The notes under the pieces were generated by a model. That model had not been told where the DNA came from, did no database searches, and saw nothing but the letters and a program-made list of their open reading frames with translations. DNA of 53,112 nt from Streptosporangiaceae bacterium (GTDB taxonomy: Bacteria > Actinomycetota > Actinomycetes > Streptosporangiales > Streptosporangiaceae): contig JAFAZE010000068.1 of assembly GCA_019239975.1 (NCBI GenBank), forward strand, positions 1 to 53,112. Direction: 5' to 3'. The translations under genes were made by a program, and so were the position numbers. Shown in pieces: positions 50,796 through 53,112 of this stretch. How positions within the stretch are numbered: position 1 is the stretch's first letter; the number at the start of each line of letters is the position of its first letter.

Positions 50796-53112
50796 ATGCC
50801 GAGCTATGAGCCAGTAGACCTGTCTGCTTCGTGCAACGCGGGTGTGGAGGTTCTCGGCGATGCGCCGGGCGATGTTCCGCTCCCGCTCGGGAGGGTGGAC
50901 CTGCGCGGCCTGCCGTTCCTGATCGGGCCGGAGCCGCCGTCCGCGGAGCGGTGCTTCGTTCTGCCCGGCGTCCCCACGTCGGTTGAGATCGGCCGGCTGG
51001 CACCGCGGGTCATTGTCGCGCACCGGCTGCTCGAGCCGGGCGCACCAGCCGGTCACGCCGCCGGCCGGACTGTCGCGGAGTATGCGTTCCACCTTGCCGG
51101 CGGTGAGGTCGTCACCGCGCCGATCCGGGAGCGGTTCGAAATCCAGGTGGTGCAGGCGGTGCCACTGCTCTTTGGTCGTCTGCCGTTCCTGGCCGTCACC
51201 GACACCAGCGACCATAAACGGCCGCGTTTCGAGGGCAGCTGGGACGATGCCGGATATCGCCTGACGGAGCATGCCATGGGATGGCCTGCCGGTTACTACC
51301 TGTGGTGCTGGGAGAATCCTCATCCGGAACGAGCGGTCGAGCGGATCGAGATCATCCCGCGTGGCACGCGGTTCATCGTTGCCGGCATCACTACCAGCGA
51401 CGTTGACGAGCACCCGTTCGTCCGCGAGCCTGCGCGGCCCGTGCGGCTGGCGGTGAAGGACGGGCGGAACGGCGTTCTGGATATCGACGTGGACCGGGGT
51501 GTCGCGACCTATCCGCAGCCACTGCCCGGCGAGGACGACCGGGCCGGCTGGGGAGCGACCGAAGGCATGTCCGCGTATGCCTCGATCGCCGCGCTGCCGT
51601 CGGCGACCGTCGCGGTCCGGCAGGGCGATGCGGAACTCGGCCGGGTGTGCTGGGGAGATGTGGAGCGTGACGGGCGGGCGGATGCCGGCCGGATATCTAT
51701 TGAATTGACGGAAGGAGGCCGCAACTGGGTGCATGTCCGCGTCGTAGACGACGCGACCGGGCGGCCGGTGCCGTGCCGGGTCCATTTCCGGTCGGCCGAG
51801 GGAATTCCCTACCAGCCGCATGGCCACCACAATCACGTCACGCAGAATCTCGGCAGCTGGCATTACGACGTCGGCGGTGACGTCCGCCTGGGCCAGCGCA
51901 GCTACGCGTATATCGACGGCACCTGCCAGGGATGGCTGCCACGAGGCGACGTCGTCGTGGACGTCGCGCGCGGGTTCGAATACGAGCCGCTCCGGCAGAC
52001 GGTGCGGATCGAGCCGGGGCAGCGAGACCTGACGCTGCGGATCGGGCGCGTCGCCGACATGGCCGCGGAAGGATGGTGGTCCGGCGACTCGCACGTGCAC
52101 TTCCTCTCGGCCCCGGGCGCTCAGCTCGAGCAGAGGGGCGAGGATCTGCGTGTCGCCAATGTGCTCCAGACGCAGTGGGGCGCGCTGTTCACCAACACCG
52201 AGGATTTCTCCGGCCGGCCCAGCGTCGTCGACGGCGGCGGCTATGTGACGTATGTCGGCCAGGAAAACCGGCAGCACGCGCTCGGCCACCTGGTCCTGTG
52301 GGGCCTGAGGGAACCGGTCATGCCGTGGTGCAGCGATGGTCCCGACGAGGCCGAGCTCGGCGGCGCGCTGGACGCGACGTTGAGCGACTGGGCCGACCGG
52401 ACGCACGCCCAGGGCGGAACCGTCGTCGCCGCGCATTTCCCGAATCCGAACGGCGAGCCGGCCGTTCTCGTCGCGGCCGGCCGAGCCGACGCCGTGGAGA
52501 TGCTGGCCCATTCCGACGACGCGATGCTCGAATATTACCGGTATCTGAACAGCGGCTACCGGCTGCCGCTCGTCGGTGGCACGGATAAGATGTCGAGCGC
52601 TGTGCCGGTCGGCCTGTATCGCACGTACGCGCGGCTGGACGAGGAATTCAGCTATGAGGCCTGGTGCCGGGCGGTGCGGTCGGGTCGTACGTTCCTTTCC
52701 GGCGGGCCGCTGGTGACGCTCTCGGTCGACGGGTGTGAGCCGGGCGGTACCGTCGAGCTATCCGGGCCGGGGACGGTCAGTGTCCACGCCGCGGTGCGCA
52801 GCATTTTCCCGATCCGTTCGCTCGAAGTCGTGCGTAACGGCGAGGTCGTGGCGAGGGCAGAAGCCAACGGTGGACGGCAGGCCGAAATCAGCGAGGAATT
52901 GCGGGTCGACGGGAACTCGTGGATAGCCTGCCGGGCCTTCGGCGTCGCTTACCACCTCGACGAATGGGGCCGCCGGGTTTTCGCGCACACCTCGCCGGTC
53001 TACGTCGCCTGCGGCGGCGACTGGACGATGACCGACCCCGAAGGAATCCGCTATATCCGGACCCTTGTCGAGGGTGCCCGCGAATACGTCCGGCACACTG
53101 CGGCCCGCAGGC
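50796..53112 (+). CDS. CehA/McbA-like metallohydrolase (PHP-type), partial at right edge
   Basis: The first 772 residues of a large protein are present and the frame is still open at the window end. The N-terminal 400 residues are beta-rich, without a clear domain. The PHP-like hydrolase part begins with WWSGDSHVHFLSAPG (residues about 428-442, His-x-His metal ligands). It continues with TQWGALFTNTEDFSG, GTVVAAHFPNPNGEP (His), VEMLAHSDDAML (His/Asp) and LVGGTDKMSSAVPV (Asp), as in CehA/McbA carbaryl-hydrolase-like proteins. An Ig-like C-terminal region follows (VSVHAAVRSIFPIRSLEVVR). ATG 50796 was chosen; the Shine-Dalgarno sequence is weak. Substrate unknown. Confidence 0.85.
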   Translation, partial: MPSYEPVDLSASCNAGVEVLGDAPGDVPLPLGRVDLRGLPFLIGPEPPSAERCFVLPGVPTSVEIGRLAPRVIVAHRLLEPGAPAGHAAGRTVAEYAFHLAGGEVVTAPIRERFEIQVVQAVPLLFGRLPFLAVTDTSDHKRPRFEGSWDDAGYRLTEHAMGWPAGYYLWCWENPHPERAVERIEIIPRGTRFIVAGITTSDVDEHPFVREPARPVRLAVKDGRNGVLDIDVDRGVATYPQPLPGEDDRAGWGATEGMSAYASIAALPSATVAVRQGDAELGRVCWGDVERDGRADAGRISIELTEGGRNWVHVRVVDDATGRPVPCRVHFRSAEGIPYQPHGHHNHVTQNLGSWHYDVGGDVRLGQRSYAYIDGTCQGWLPRGDVVVDVARGFEYEPLRQTVRIEPGQRDLTLRIGRVADMAAEGWWSGDSHVHFLSAPGAQLEQRGEDLRVANVLQTQWGALFTNTEDFSGRPSVVDGGGYVTYVGQENRQHALGHLVLWGLREPVMPWCSDGPDEAELGGALDATLSDWADRTHAQGGTVVAAHFPNPNGEPAVLVAAGRADAVEMLAHSDDAMLEYYRYLNSGYRLPLVGGTDKMSSAVPVGLYRTYARLDEEFSYEAWCRAVRSGRTFLSGGPLVTLSVDGCEPGGTVELSGPGTVSVHAAVRSIFPIRSLEVVRNGEVVARAEANGGRQAEISEELRVDGNSWIACRAFGVAYHLDEWGRRVFAHTSPVYVACGGDWTMTDPEGIRYIRTLVEGAREYVRHTAARR

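Noticed and set aside
50613..52511. 632-residue minus-strand open frame
   Set aside because: Antisense to the CehA/McbA-like gene; only its last ~30 residues coincide with the separate broken small gene noted above.

Overview
The window is high-GC DNA from a filamentous-type actinomycete. Supporting signs are pervasive GC-rich codon use with long antisense open frames, several ECF sigma factors, NarL/histidine-kinase pairs, an XRE-NB-ARC-TPR regulator, and a complete conservon (CvnA-B-C-D plus a P450). Two S53 (sedolisin) peptidases and one G1 glutamic peptidase, all acid-active families, suggest a soil actinomycete from acidic habitats (Catenulispora/Trebonia/Streptosporangiales-like). That placement is inference. 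I saw no tRNA, rRNA or CRISPR array.

Layout. 1-5 kb: a DHFR-family reductase and a SigG-like ECF sigma factor (partial, left edge), divergent from a secreted protein built like the non-catalytic parts of a subtilase, then a short S53 peptidase. 5-8.3 kb: a decayed ECF sigma remnant, an intact ECF sigma factor overlapping a membrane protein with a seven-unit Asp-box/Cys-pair propeller (probable anti-sigma sensor), and a SigE-family sigma factor. 8.3-11.8 kb: a NarL regulator/kinase pair divergent from an ABC exporter whose ATPase is frameshifted and fused by deletion to its permease. 12-15.6 kb: a G1 peptidase, then a second regulator/kinase pair. 15.6-21.2 kb: three consecutive secreted CHAP-domain proteins, the last with four golvesin-like C-terminal modules.

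21-27 kb (minus strand): an LLM flavin oxidoreductase, an IS110 remnant, and the conservon. Its P450 has ExxW in place of the K-helix ExxR, as described for CYP157. 27.5-35 kb: a large S53 peptidase, an alpha/beta hydrolase with three 24-bp-phased leader repeats, a membrane protein, the XRE-NB-ARC-TPR regulator, a triple-BON protein and a SHOCT membrane protein. 35.8-37.9 kb: a two-repeat hypothetical protein, a diacylglycerol-kinase-like protein and a DoxX-like protein.

37.5-45.4 kb: a probable aromatic-catabolic operon (FAD monooxygenase, acyl-CoA ligase, FAH-family hydrolase, extradiol dioxygenase) divergent from a TetR regulator. A 31-bp operator-like element between them recurs in front of a HdeD-like membrane protein 1 kb away, so one TetR regulon is likely. 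P-type ATPase and phosphoesterase fragments flank this part.

45.6-50.3 kb (minus strand): XRE/transmembrane protein, LysM + lysozyme-like protein, a membrane-anchored Cys-repeat protein with a probable papain-fold C-terminal toxin domain, and a small probable immunity protein. This cassette, abutting a truncated gene, is the best candidate for an undescribed system. The right edge holds most of a CehA/McbA-like metallohydrolase.
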